Source: Flavobacteriales bacterium
Lineage (GTDB): Bacteria > Bacteroidota > Bacteroidia > Flavobacteriales_G > Salibacteraceae
NCBI GenBank assembly: GCA_020435995.1
Contig: JAGQYO010000009.1
Coordinates: forward strand, 1 to 64,000
Reading direction: 5' to 3'
DNA length: 64,000 nucleotides
Shown: positions 26,024 to 34,396 of the stretch, in pieces
Layout: each line of letters begins with the position of its first letter
Position numbering within the stretch: the stretch's first letter is position 1
The notes under the pieces: generated by a model
Seen by the model: only the letters and a program-made list of their open reading frames with translations
Told to the model about the DNA's origin: nothing
The model's database searches: none
Translations under genes and position numbers: made by a program

Positions 26024-26545
26024 ATGGGAAAAGATGAATTTCTCTTTTTGATTCCAGGTGTACTGTACGGTATCGGTATATTTGATTTGCTGAGTTTAGT
26101 GCGAAACAAGGAAAACTATTGGGAGAACTTGTTGTGGGCCACCGTCATGTTTTTTACGCTGATTGCCTTGCTATTCGACTTTTATGAAGACCTAGGAAAA
26201 CTAACCTCCAACATACTTTATTACACGCTTTTTATTTTTTCACCCCTCTTTTTTGTGCAGAGCTGTTATTTGATTTCTCCAGACGAAAAAGAAAGAGACA
26301 TGAAGGCACATTTCGACAGCAATCGCCGTCACTTTTTCATTTCTATGACGGGTGTTGTGCTGGTTAATGTACTCATTCAACTACTGGTGACCAATAAGTT
26401 TCATCTTGTTCAAAGTATTCTCATCGTTTCGTCATTTAGCCTAAATGTGTTTTTCGACAAGCTCTACTTGAGGCTTATAGCGGCAGCTTTAATTACCATT
26501 TTTGTACTACGTTTCTACATAGAAAACGCAGCAGTTTTTACGTAA
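26024..26545 (+). CDS. Integral membrane protein of unknown function
   Basis: A 173-residue protein that I do not recognise. Hydrophobic segments lie at about residues 6-24, 37-52, 62-84, 105-123, 130-145 and 150-166, giving five or six transmembrane helices with short loops. The longest loop (about residues 84-104, SPDEKERDMKAHFDSNRRHF) is charged. There is no signal peptide and no known motif. The ATG lies about 40 bases past the terminator of the preceding gene, so it needs its own promoter; a weak TACTTCCA lies near 26000. The long continuous frame with ordinary codon use supports a real gene. Confidence 0.7.
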   Translation: MGKDEFLFLIPGVLYGIGIFDLLSLVRNKENYWENLLWATVMFFTLIALLFDFYEDLGKLTSNILYYTLFIFSPLFFVQSCYLISPDEKERDMKAHFDSNRRHFFISMTGVVLVNVLIQLLVTNKFHLVQSILIVSSFSLNVFFDKLYLRLIAAALITIFVLRFYIENAAVFT

Positions 26546-26707
26546 TCCATCAAGCGATTAACCTCGATTTTTTATTCGAACAGCTTTTAGAAACTTCAAT
26601 TTCTAACTTACGTGAATCCATACCTTGAGGCTCTGCTATAGAAAACTAGTTTTTCGCGAGGAACTTAACCGCCGTCTAATGCCCAGAAACTAATATCATT
26701 AGGTCTG

Positions 26708-27484
26708 TTATATTTTTTCTGCCACGATGGCAATGGAGTTCATGTGTTTCGCGTGTTTCCTAAAAATTTTGCTCATTTCAACTATTCGCTTGCGAGCATC
26801 AGAGTGGGTGAGAATATTAAAACCAATCTTTAGCGCTCCAAAAAATCCCTCATCTTGAATAATACGGGAAGGTTCTAACAAATGCATAGCGTTCGTATCA
26901 ATCGACTTTATTCTAAATCCTTCTTTTTCTAAAAGCTCACTCCACTCTTGTTGAGTTAAAGGTCTTGCATTTACCTTTATAGCCACAGCTAAATCTTTCT
27001 GAATCGTGGCCTTCAATTCGTCCGAAATGGTATTCGGCGTTAACCCCAGCTCATGAATCGCATATAACCCACCCTTTTTAAGGATACGATGTGCCTCCTT
27101 TATAATCTCTGATTTCCGATGATCGGCATGCATGGTCAACATGGCCTCGCCATAAACTTTAGATTTACATCCTGTATCAATAGGAGTTTCGGCAGCATTT
27201 CCATGAATAATTTGGTAGCCATTGTGGTTGATAATTCCTCTCAAACGCTTGGCTGCTTCTAAATCGGCATCCACACCTGTATAAGTTTTTGGGCGTTTGC
27301 TAATCGCCAATGAGGCTGTGTACCCCAAGCCTGGCGCAAATTCAACGACATCATCAGTAGAAGATATAGACAAACCTTCCACTAGCTTGTTGGTTAACTC
27401 TCTTCCTCCGGGACGGAGTACTTTTTTACCCATTTTGGCCAAAACCCAGTGGCCTTGGGCCTTTGATATATCTGAAGTATTCAT
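26708..27484 (-). CDS. Class I SAM-dependent methyltransferase
   Basis: A 258-residue protein with the Rossmann methyltransferase core. Motif I is VVEFAPGLGYTA, the acidic end of strand two is YTGVDADLEAAKRL, and motif III/post-I lie around NAAETPIDTGCKSKVYGEAML and HRILKKGGLYAIHEL. The C-terminal part (residues about 165-258) is helical and probably shapes the substrate pocket. It resembles the Methyltransf_11 group acting on small molecules or quinone-like compounds; the substrate is unknown. The gene is isolated, and a TATACT element lies right before the ATG. Confidence 0.88.
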   Translation of the reverse strand: MNTSDISKAQGHWVLAKMGKKVLRPGGRELTNKLVEGLSISSTDDVVEFAPGLGYTASLAISKRPKTYTGVDADLEAAKRLRGIINHNGYQIIHGNAAETPIDTGCKSKVYGEAMLTMHADHRKSEIIKEAHRILKKGGLYAIHELGLTPNTISDELKATIQKDLAVAIKVNARPLTQQEWSELLEKEGFRIKSIDTNAMHLLEPSRIIQDEGFFGALKIGFNILTHSDARKRIVEMSKIFRKHAKHMNSIAIVAEKI

Positions 27485-27885
27485 AAGTATAATTTTGCGT
27501 CAAACGTCTTATTTATAATCATTCTAAACAATACCGAAATGAGGGTATATTTTGTCACTTAGCCTCTCATCAAAAATGGAAATAAGAGTGATAGATCAAA
27601 ACTCATAGCATCATAGCGCAATAGATAGAAACACTCCGAAATCCACCCTAGTCATCTAAAAAAAAACACATATTAAGGTTTCAAGAATCCAGAGCTCATC
27701 TAGGTATTCGGAATCGTTACAGAAATTATTTTTTGGGACTAATTATCTGCATTTAACACACTCATTGTTAAGATTTTAAAGCGTGATTCATTATATGTTA
27801 CATCCACCACACAATTAACATTGAACAAGCACAAAGTCACGGTTTATGTTATAGTTTTGATAATAAATTTTAAACTCCTTTAGTT
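27485..27885. other. Intergenic region before the beta-helix gene
   Basis: An AT-rich stretch of about 400 bases without a credible open frame, tRNA shape or repeat. The distal part holds the promoter of the beta-helix gene. I see nothing else; a small RNA cannot be excluded. Confidence 0.4.
27852..27859 (+). promoter_or_regulatory. -7 box of the beta-helix gene
   Basis: TAGTTTTG fits TAnnTTTG exactly, 26 bases before the ATG. Confidence 0.5.
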
Positions 27886-30588
27886 ATGAACTTACATCTT
27901 CGTTTTCCGATTTTATTTTCTGCATGTTGCCTATTTATATTTGCGACAACAGGCCATTCTCAGATCTTTGTTGATGCTACTGCTACGGGCAGCAATAGTG
28001 GTAGTTCATGGGTAAATGCTTACACCAACCTCCAAACTGCCATAAACAGTTCCAAAAGCAATGATACCATTTGGGTATCCAACAAAACTTATTTTCCTAC
28101 GCAGCAAGTGGGTCAGAGCAATCGGTCCAAAACCTTCGTATTAAAGGATTCGATCAAATTGTTTGGGGGATTTGACGGAACCGAAACTTTGCTTTCTGAG
28201 CGAGATTTGGACAAGAATGGAAAAACTATTTTATCAGGCGATGTAGGCAATACACCTAATGACTCTACCGACAACGCGTTGCATGTGGTGGTTGCGGTTC
28301 AATTAAAGTCGATGTATTTAGATGGGTTTAAAATTGAATATGGTTATGCCACACTAAGCGGAAACGACACCTTACCGAGTTTACAACTGCTAGCGAAAAA
28401 TGCTGGTGGTGGAATTTATTTCTCCAAAACCGAAGGTGCTGTTGCCAATTGTGACTTTTATTCAAATGGTGCCAACGACTTTGGCGGTGGCGTTTTTTGC
28501 TTCTCGTCTAAAATCAATTTTACCAATGCCAAGTATTGGAACAATGGAGTAAACGGAAGCAACACCAGCATAGGTGGAGGCGGAGCCGTATTTATGGATT
28601 CGTCGAATTTGATATTTGATGACGCAAGTTTTACCCAAAACCGATCGATAGGCTTACAAGGCGGTGGAGCTATTCGCAGCGAATCGAGTTATGCACTCAT
28701 TAAGGACTCCTATTTTTCTATGAACTATACGCTTTCGGGTGATGGCGGAGGTGCTGTTTATAATTTAAACAGTACTTCAGATGTAATGAATACCTCGTTT
28801 CAGGACAATTTTACCAATGAAGAAGCCGGGGCCATGTACAATGATGGGAGCATTCCTGAAATGAGTTATTGCACCTTCGAAGGTAATTCATGTGGTTCTG
28901 GAGGTGGTGGTGCCTTAGAAAACGACGGTGGTAGCCATGTGATCATCAAAAACTCATTTTTTATTAAAAATGATTCGAAAGGAGATGGCGGTGCCATTCA
29001 AAACTGGAAGAGCAGTATCATTCTTGACCATGTAGAATTTGTAGAAAATTCGGCGGTAGGAAATGGAGGCGCCATCTCCAATTATAACGAGTGCTCCCCT
29101 ACCCTCACCAATGTAACTTTCTCGAAAAATACTTCCGGAAATAATGGGGGTGCCATTTATAATTCTAGGCGGTCGAACCCCATTATTACAAATTGTCTTT
29201 TTGCCGAAAACAGCGCGGCGGTTTCTGGTGGAGCATTCTACAATTATAGCCATAGCTCACCCACAGGTAATGGCAGTAGCCCAGTGTTTACCAACGTAAC
29301 CATTGTGAATAACACAGCCAAAGTGAATGCAGGCGGTGGCTTTGATGACGGGGTTGGGCAAACCAAGGTTAGAAACAGCATTATCTCAGGAAACAAAGCC
29401 CCGCAAGACGATGATATCAAAGCACCCCTTACAATGATGGCCTCGGCTGTGTTCAATGATATTATTGGCAATGAGTATTATGCCAATGGTAGTGCCACCC
29501 CAGTTGTATTTACCAACAAGATTTTTGTCGATACTGCATTGTCAAATTATAAACTTGCTACCAATAGCCCCGCGATCGACAAAGGTGATAGTAGTTTTTA
29601 TAGCAGTTCGGCTACTCCAAATCTTTCTCACATCACCAACGATTTGCAAGGCATTGACCGAATTATGGGCGCTAATATAGATCTCGGTGCTTACGAAAGT
29701 TGTGCTGCTCAAGCCCCAACCACAGTTACTTTGATGGTTTCTCCAAACGATACCCTCAAAATTGGAGATACGGCAACATTTACTGCGCAAGCCTCTATTA
29801 GCATGGCTGGTGGAACTTTTCTGTGGTTCAAAAATGACACACTGATTCAATCAAACTATGATTCCAGTATCTCCCTTGTTTCGGGGGTTAACCTAAATAG
29901 CTTGGACAGCATATCGGTTCACTTTATTTCGGCTGAAGTTTGTGTACTCGATACGGCCCGTTCTAATAAGGTAGCACTCTTTAGCTGCTCCACAATGGCA
30001 CCTACCACGGTTACATTGATGGTAACACCGAGCGATTCTATTAAATCAGGGGATACTGCGATTTTTACAGCGCAAGCTTCAAGGAATATGAATACAGGAA
30101 TTTTTCAGTGGTTTAAAAATGATACTTTGTTTCAGACCAACTCCGACTCTAGCATCCTGCGCATTGCGGGGACTCATTTTAAAAGCATGGACCAATTTTC
30201 GGTTAATTTCATCTCCTCCGAAACCTGTGTGTTCGATACCGCTCATTCCAACAAAGCGGCTTTAATTATTTGGAAAAAAGACACCGTTACAACACCTGTA
30301 GATACTTCAAATGGGGTCGATCCAAATTATGACAGAAATGCCATTTCGGTTTACCCAAATCCCAACAAGGGCACTTTTACAATAAAAGGAATGCAGTCCC
30401 ATCAAAGTTCAGTATCAATTGATGTGCTTACGATAGATGGAAAGCAAGTTTGGAAAAGTACATTGAATCCCGAAAATCAAATTTGGGAACAATCCATAGA
30501 ATTAGACAACTCGCTAAAAAGAGGTATTTACATTCTTAAAGTGAGCGGACAAAACACAAGGCACATTCAGAAAATCATCATGGAATAA
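27886..30588 (+). CDS. Right-handed beta-helix adhesin-like protein with T9SS sorting domain
   Basis: A 900-residue protein. A signal peptide (to about residue 25) is followed by IFVDATATGSNSGSSWVNAY, the usual opening of right-handed parallel beta-helix proteins. Residues about 95-560 hold many GGGAI/GGAIYN turns with N-x-A spacing, one per helical coil. The choice-of-anchor element NSPAIDKGDSS ... GANIDLGAYES closes the helix near residue 605. Two Ig-like repeats of about 93 residues follow (each opening APTTVTLMV and containing WFKNDTL). The last about 80 residues are a T9SS domain (VYPNPNKGTFTI ... GIYILKV). It is probably a surface adhesin or polysaccharide-binding protein; no catalytic residues are evident. 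A strong hairpin follows the stop. Confidence 0.9.
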   Translation: MNLHLRFPILFSACCLFIFATTGHSQIFVDATATGSNSGSSWVNAYTNLQTAINSSKSNDTIWVSNKTYFPTQQVGQSNRSKTFVLKDSIKLFGGFDGTETLLSERDLDKNGKTILSGDVGNTPNDSTDNALHVVVAVQLKSMYLDGFKIEYGYATLSGNDTLPSLQLLAKNAGGGIYFSKTEGAVANCDFYSNGANDFGGGVFCFSSKINFTNAKYWNNGVNGSNTSIGGGGAVFMDSSNLIFDDASFTQNRSIGLQGGGAIRSESSYALIKDSYFSMNYTLSGDGGGAVYNLNSTSDVMNTSFQDNFTNEEAGAMYNDGSIPEMSYCTFEGNSCGSGGGGALENDGGSHVIIKNSFFIKNDSKGDGGAIQNWKSSIILDHVEFVENSAVGNGGAISNYNECSPTLTNVTFSKNTSGNNGGAIYNSRRSNPIITNCLFAENSAAVSGGAFYNYSHSSPTGNGSSPVFTNVTIVNNTAKVNAGGGFDDGVGQTKVRNSIISGNKAPQDDDIKAPLTMMASAVFNDIIGNEYYANGSATPVVFTNKIFVDTALSNYKLATNSPAIDKGDSSFYSSSATPNLSHITNDLQGIDRIMGANIDLGAYESCAAQAPTTVTLMVSPNDTLKIGDTATFTAQASISMAGGTFLWFKNDTLIQSNYDSSISLVSGVNLNSLDSISVHFISAEVCVLDTARSNKVALFSCSTMAPTTVTLMVTPSDSIKSGDTAIFTAQASRNMNTGIFQWFKNDTLFQTNSDSSILRIAGTHFKSMDQFSVNFISSETCVFDTAHSNKAALIIWKKDTVTTPVDTSNGVDPNYDRNAISVYPNPNKGTFTIKGMQSHQSSVSIDVLTIDGKQVWKSTLNPENQIWEQSIELDNSLKRGIYILKVSGQNTRHIQKIIME

Positions 30589-30594
30589 ACAAAT

Positions 30595-30634
30595 ATTCGA
30601 GTTCGGCTACTTTAGAGCCGAACTCGAATCATTT
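30595..30634 (+). terminator. Long hairpin after the beta-helix gene, probable terminator
   Basis: A perfect 14-bp stem (ATTCGAGTTCGGCT and its complement) with a seven-base loop, six bases after the stop. The T-tract behind it is short (catttta), so termination may be weak or the hairpin may also protect the mRNA 3' end. Confidence 0.65.
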
Positions 30635-30762
30635 TATTGACTTGTATAAAATACCAGCCCGCAAACCCCGCGCGCAGGTCGAGGTTGAATCGTAGCAGGT
30701 AGAAAAATAGTTTCTGAATAACTGGGCAAAACACCTCATAGCCCGACTTCCTTTTTTCCCTT

Positions 30763-30770
30763 TATTTTTG
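30763..30770 (+). promoter_or_regulatory. -7 box of trhO
   Basis: TATTTTTG fits TAnnTTTG exactly, 36 bases before the ATG. Confidence 0.5.
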
Positions 30771-30806
30771 CGGCCTTAATTTCCTTTTTAATACACCGTT
30801 TGTAAC

Positions 30807-31880
30807 ATGCAATTGCACAACAAAGTAGACAAAAGGGTTCTCAAAGAGCAATTGCTCGCAAGCAATGAAGAGCGAACTACCATTTCGTTTTATAAGTACG
30901 TTCGTATTGGGAATCCACAAATTTTTAGAGATCACTTATTCTTAAACTGGAGCGAACTCGGGGTGTTTGGCCGTGTACACGTTGCCACTGAGGGAATCAA
31001 CGCACAAATTTCGGTTCCCACCGATAAGCTCGATGAGTTTGTTCAGTTTATAAGCACCATAGAGTTCCTCCAGGGTATTGGATTGAATTTCGCTGTAGAA
31101 GACAATGGAAAGTCTTTCTACAAACTCACCATTAAAGTACGGGACAAAATTTTGGCCGATGGCCTCAATGATGAGTCTTTCGACGCTAGCAACAAAGGCC
31201 AGCATCTCCACGCAGATGAATGGAATGCCTTGATGGATGATCCCAATTCAATTTTAATTGACATGCGCAACCACTACGAAAGCGAAGTGGGTCACTTTAA
31301 AGGTGCCATTGCCCCTGATGTAGACACTTTTGCTACGTCGTTGGACGTAATTGACCAAATGATGGAAAAACACAAGGACAAAAACATCATGATGTATTGT
31401 ACGGGTGGTATTCGCTGTGAAAAGGCCAGCGCCTATTACAAACACCGTGGTTATAAAAATGTATATCAACTCGAAGGTGGAATTATCAAATATGCTCATG
31501 AAGCGAAAGAACAAGGCCTTGAAAACAAATTCATTGGAAAAAACTTTGTGTTTGATGAGCGCTTAGGTGAAAGCATTACGCCAGAGATAATCGCCCAGTG
31601 TCATCAATGTGGCCAACCATGCGACACCCATGTAAACTGTAAACATGTGGGCTGTAACCTACTGTTTATCCAATGCGATAAGTGTAAGGACGAATTTGAA
31701 GGCACGTGTTCGCCCGAGTGCCAACATATCATTCACTTGCCAGAAGATGAGCAGAAACTAAAACGCAAAGGAATCGACAAAGGGCAAAATATCTTTAAAA
31801 AAGGGCGCTCTCCCCACCTTAAATTCAAACACGCAGGCGTAAAAGAAATTCCAGATATGCCGGGAATGAGGGAGCTTTAA
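30807..31880 (+). CDS. trhO: tRNA uridine(34) hydroxylase TrhO (rhodanese family)
   Basis: A 357-residue enzyme of the YceA/UPF0176 group. An N-terminal acylphosphatase-like domain (FGRVHVATEGINAQISV) precedes the rhodanese domain at about residues 135-235, whose loop MYCTGGIRCEKA carries the active Cys198. A Cys-rich C-terminal segment (QCHQCGQPC, then HVGCNLLFIQCDKC, then CSPEC) could bind zinc. TrhO makes 5-hydroxyuridine at the tRNA wobble position, using O2, as the first step towards cmo5U or mo5U. The length is typical. An AlkD-type glycosylase gene begins two bases after its stop, suggesting co-transcription. Confidence 0.95.
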   Translation: MQLHNKVDKRVLKEQLLASNEERTTISFYKYVRIGNPQIFRDHLFLNWSELGVFGRVHVATEGINAQISVPTDKLDEFVQFISTIEFLQGIGLNFAVEDNGKSFYKLTIKVRDKILADGLNDESFDASNKGQHLHADEWNALMDDPNSILIDMRNHYESEVGHFKGAIAPDVDTFATSLDVIDQMMEKHKDKNIMMYCTGGIRCEKASAYYKHRGYKNVYQLEGGIIKYAHEAKEQGLENKFIGKNFVFDERLGESITPEIIAQCHQCGQPCDTHVNCKHVGCNLLFIQCDKCKDEFEGTCSPECQHIIHLPEDEQKLKRKGIDKGQNIFKKGRSPHLKFKHAGVKEIPDMPGMREL

Positions 31881-31882
31881 TT

Positions 31883-32557
31883 TTGGATTCATTGGCTAAA
31901 TATTACAAGGTTCTCACCGAAGTTTTTGAGGATTTATCGAACAGTGAAATAGCGACAAAGCAAAGAGCCTACATGAGGGGCCAGTTCGATTTTTTCGGAC
32001 TCAAACAAGCTGAGCGACGAACTGTTTTTAGCGAGTTTATAAAAGATAACGAGCTTCCACCCTATTCTGATTTGTTTGAACATGTAAAGTGGTTGTATGC
32101 CCATCCTCAACGAGAATATCATTATTGCGCTATTGAACTTGCCATGAAGTACCGCAAAGAGTGGAATTCAGATTTTATGTCCACTATGGAATTTCTTATA
32201 ACAACCAATTCATGGTGGGATACAGTAGATTATATCGCGACCAAACTCACTGGAGTTTTCGTTTTAAAAAGGCTAGACAAACAAGACGAATTAATCTCTC
32301 CTTGGATTCTTTCAACCAACCTGTGGCTCAATCGTGTGGCGATCATTCATCAATTGAATTATAAAAAATACACCAACACTTCCTTTTTGGCAAAAGCCAT
32401 ATTGCCACATACCCATTCCAAAGAATTTTTTCATCAGAAGGCCATTGGCTGGGCTTTACGGCAATATACCCGAACTGATGCCGATTGGGTTATTCAATTT
32501 GTGGAAGAGCATGAACTAAAGCCATTGAGCAAAAGAGAAGCACTGAGGTTGTTGTAA
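31883..32557 (+). CDS. AlkD-type DNA alkylation repair glycosylase
   Basis: A 224-residue HEAT-like helical protein of the AlkD family. The residues that line the lesion in Bacillus cereus AlkD (Trp109, Asp113, Arg148) have counterparts with the same spacing: Trp112 and Asp116 in SWWDTVD, and Arg151 in LNRVAIIHQL. It should excise N3- and N7-alkylpurines. The start is TTG: the first ATG (codon 31) would remove the first helix, and TTG lies two bases behind trhO, so translation is probably coupled. It is followed by a terminator hairpin shared with the convergent lipoprotein gene. Confidence 0.92.
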   Translation: MDSLAKYYKVLTEVFEDLSNSEIATKQRAYMRGQFDFFGLKQAERRTVFSEFIKDNELPPYSDLFEHVKWLYAHPQREYHYCAIELAMKYRKEWNSDFMSTMEFLITTNSWWDTVDYIATKLTGVFVLKRLDKQDELISPWILSTNLWLNRVAIIHQLNYKKYTNTSFLAKAILPHTHSKEFFHQKAIGWALRQYTRTDADWVIQFVEEHELKPLSKREALRLL

Positions 32558-32574
32558 CCTCGGTGTTTTGAAAT

Positions 32575-32598
32575 AAAAAAAAGGGGGCAATGCCCCCT
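32575..32598 (-). terminator. Intrinsic terminator of the lipoprotein gene
   Basis: AGGGGGC/GCCCCCT stem with a three-base loop. Read on the minus strand it is followed by eight T, so it serves the minus-strand gene; on the plus strand the tail is C/T-rich and weaker. Confidence 0.85.
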
Positions 32599-32622
32599 CC
32601 TATTTAAACTACTCGATGAGAA

Positions 32623-33126
32623 TTAGTTGTTCATAATCGTTTTTACCTTCTCATCAGATTTGCTTTCTTTTTTCTTCTTTTTGAAACCCTTTCCCTTTCC
32701 TGCCATTCCGTCGTCAATAGATTCTGCGGCTCCTTGAGCTTCGCGATATGCAGCTATATCAGCCAAATCTTGCTCCGTTGGTTTCCTGATGTCCGTATAA
32801 GTTCCCTTGTATCCAGTAACCTTGGCGGTGGCCTTTCTGGCTTTCACTTTTATTTCAAATATGGGATCGATTACCACATCTGCTTCATTTTTGATCATTG
32901 CATCATACAGCGCCAATTCCTTCGACATGGCCACACTTGATTCTTTGCCTTTTGTTTTGGCCTCGCCAGTAATTTTAGATTTTAAATCCACCTTCATGTC
33001 AGCAATTAAAGGTAAGGTAGGAATCGCCTCACGTTGAATGGGAGTGCTTCGTGTAGTGTACATTCTGGTGCTGCAACTGCTCAAAAGAATTCCGCCTAAG
33101 GCTAGAGTTAAAGCATACTTTTTCAT
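32623..33126 (-). CDS. Hypothetical lipoprotein
   Basis: A 167-residue protein with a lipoprotein signal (lipobox ILLSSC, Cys18), so it is probably anchored to the outer or inner membrane. The mature part has a predicted mixed domain (residues about 40-115, with AMIKNEADVVIDPIFEIKVKA) and a charged tail (KGFKKKKKESKSDEKVK). I recognise no family. The VVIDPIFEI pattern resembles conserved strands in several Bacteroidota lipoproteins with unknown role. It is monocistronic, with its own terminator. Confidence 0.75.
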   Translation of the reverse strand: MKKYALTLALGGILLSSCSTRMYTTRSTPIQREAIPTLPLIADMKVDLKSKITGEAKTKGKESSVAMSKELALYDAMIKNEADVVIDPIFEIKVKARKATAKVTGYKGTYTDIRKPTEQDLADIAAYREAQGAAESIDDGMAGKGKGFKKKKKESKSDEKVKTIMNN

Positions 33127-33194
33127 AGTAATTGTTTATTTAATTTTTGATAATAATGAATTAGAAAACAAATCTAAAATGTAAGAAAAAGGCC

Positions 33195-33226
33195 ACCTTT
33201 ATCAAGGTAGGTACATATTCATGTAC
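33195..33226. repeat. Two adjacent short inverted repeats
   Basis: ACCTT-tatc-AAGGT followed three bases later by GTACAT-attc-ATGTAC. They lie in the gap between the divergent lipoprotein gene and murB, about 70 bases upstream of the lipoprotein start. Possible operator sites; no T-tract. Confidence 0.35.
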
Positions 33227-33342
33227 TGCAGATTTACATTTTAAAAATAACCAAAACGACCTCAATACTATCCAGCAATTTTGTTGACACTAAAAAGAGA
33301 ATAAGTCCTGTCCGAGCAAGCGGAATGAATGAGTAGCCATTA

Positions 33343-33350
33343 TACATTCG
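33343..33350 (+). promoter_or_regulatory. -7 box variant of murB, leaderless spacing
   Basis: TACATTCG (TAnnTTCG) followed by cttt and the ATG. Confidence 0.45.
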
Positions 33351-33354
33351 CTTT

Positions 33355-34374
33355 ATGGAAATACTGCACAACCCATCCCTTAAGTCATTCAATACCTTTG
33401 GAATTGATGTAAAAGCGCCCTACTTGGTGAGGGTAAATTCGTTGGTAGATTTACAAAAAGCTTATGACCTACCAGAGCTGCGCGACCTCAACAAAATGGC
33501 TCTAGGTGGTGGAAGCAACTTGCTTTTTACCCAGGATTTTGCGGGCGCCATTATCAAAATGGACTTTCCCGGAATTGAGGTTCTCGACGAAACCGAATCA
33601 CATGTGATTGTAAAAGCAGGAGCTGGTGTAGTATGGCATCAATTTGTACTTTATTGCATCGAAAAGGGCTGGGCTGGTATTGAAAACATGAGCCTGATAC
33701 CTGGAAATGTTGGAGCCGCACCCATGCAAAATATCGGGGCTTATGGTGTAGAAATAAACAGTGTTTTTGAGTCGCTCGAAGCTTGGTTGCCTGAATTAGG
33801 AAGTACAAAAACTTTCAGTAAGAAAGAGTGCCAATTTGGGTACCGAATGAGTATTTTTAAAACAGAGCTCAAAAACAAGGCTTATATTACTTCAGTTACC
33901 TTTAAATTGAGCAAATCACCCAAAATCAACACCACTTATGGCGCTATTGAAAACGAATTGAATGTAATGGGCATCAAAAACCCAGGCATTAAAGATGTGA
34001 GCAATGCCGTAATCCGTATTCGACAATCGAAACTCCCCGACCCCAAAGAAATCGGAAACGCAGGTAGTTTTTTTAAAAACCCAGTTATTTCAAAATCACA
34101 ATTTGAGGCCATCCATACCAAGTTTCCTGAGATGCCGTCATATCGGATTTCAAAAAACGAAGTAAAGGTGCCTGCTGGCTGGTTAATTGAGCAAGCTGGT
34201 TTTAAGGGAAAAACTTATGACAACAAATACGGTGTTCACAAAAACCAAGCTTTGGTATTGGTAAATTACGGCGGTGGCACCGGACAAGAAATCTACGATC
34301 TCAGTACCAAGATTATTGACGCAGTACTGACCACTTATAATATTGAATTAGAAAGGGAAGTCAATATTTTATAA
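33355..34374 (+). CDS. murB: UDP-N-acetylenolpyruvoylglucosamine reductase
   Basis: A 339-residue MurB. The FAD-binding domain contains ALGGGSNLLF and GAGVVWHQFV, with IPGNVGAAPMQNIGAYG as the conserved flavin loop. The substrate-binding domain has YRMSIFK (catalytic Arg) and NAGSFFKNP (catalytic Ser donating the proton). It uses NADPH to reduce UDP-GlcNAc-enolpyruvate to UDP-MurNAc in peptidoglycan precursor synthesis. It is close in length to type I (E. coli-like) MurB. It is not in a mur/dcw cluster here. A DUF5686 outer-membrane gene follows by 22 bases. Confidence 0.97.
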   Translation: MEILHNPSLKSFNTFGIDVKAPYLVRVNSLVDLQKAYDLPELRDLNKMALGGGSNLLFTQDFAGAIIKMDFPGIEVLDETESHVIVKAGAGVVWHQFVLYCIEKGWAGIENMSLIPGNVGAAPMQNIGAYGVEINSVFESLEAWLPELGSTKTFSKKECQFGYRMSIFKTELKNKAYITSVTFKLSKSPKINTTYGAIENELNVMGIKNPGIKDVSNAVIRIRQSKLPDPKEIGNAGSFFKNPVISKSQFEAIHTKFPEMPSYRISKNEVKVPAGWLIEQAGFKGKTYDNKYGVHKNQALVLVNYGGGTGQEIYDLSTKIIDAVLTTYNIELEREVNIL

Positions 34375-34396
34375 GATTGTTCTTTCGTCGCCGGCT

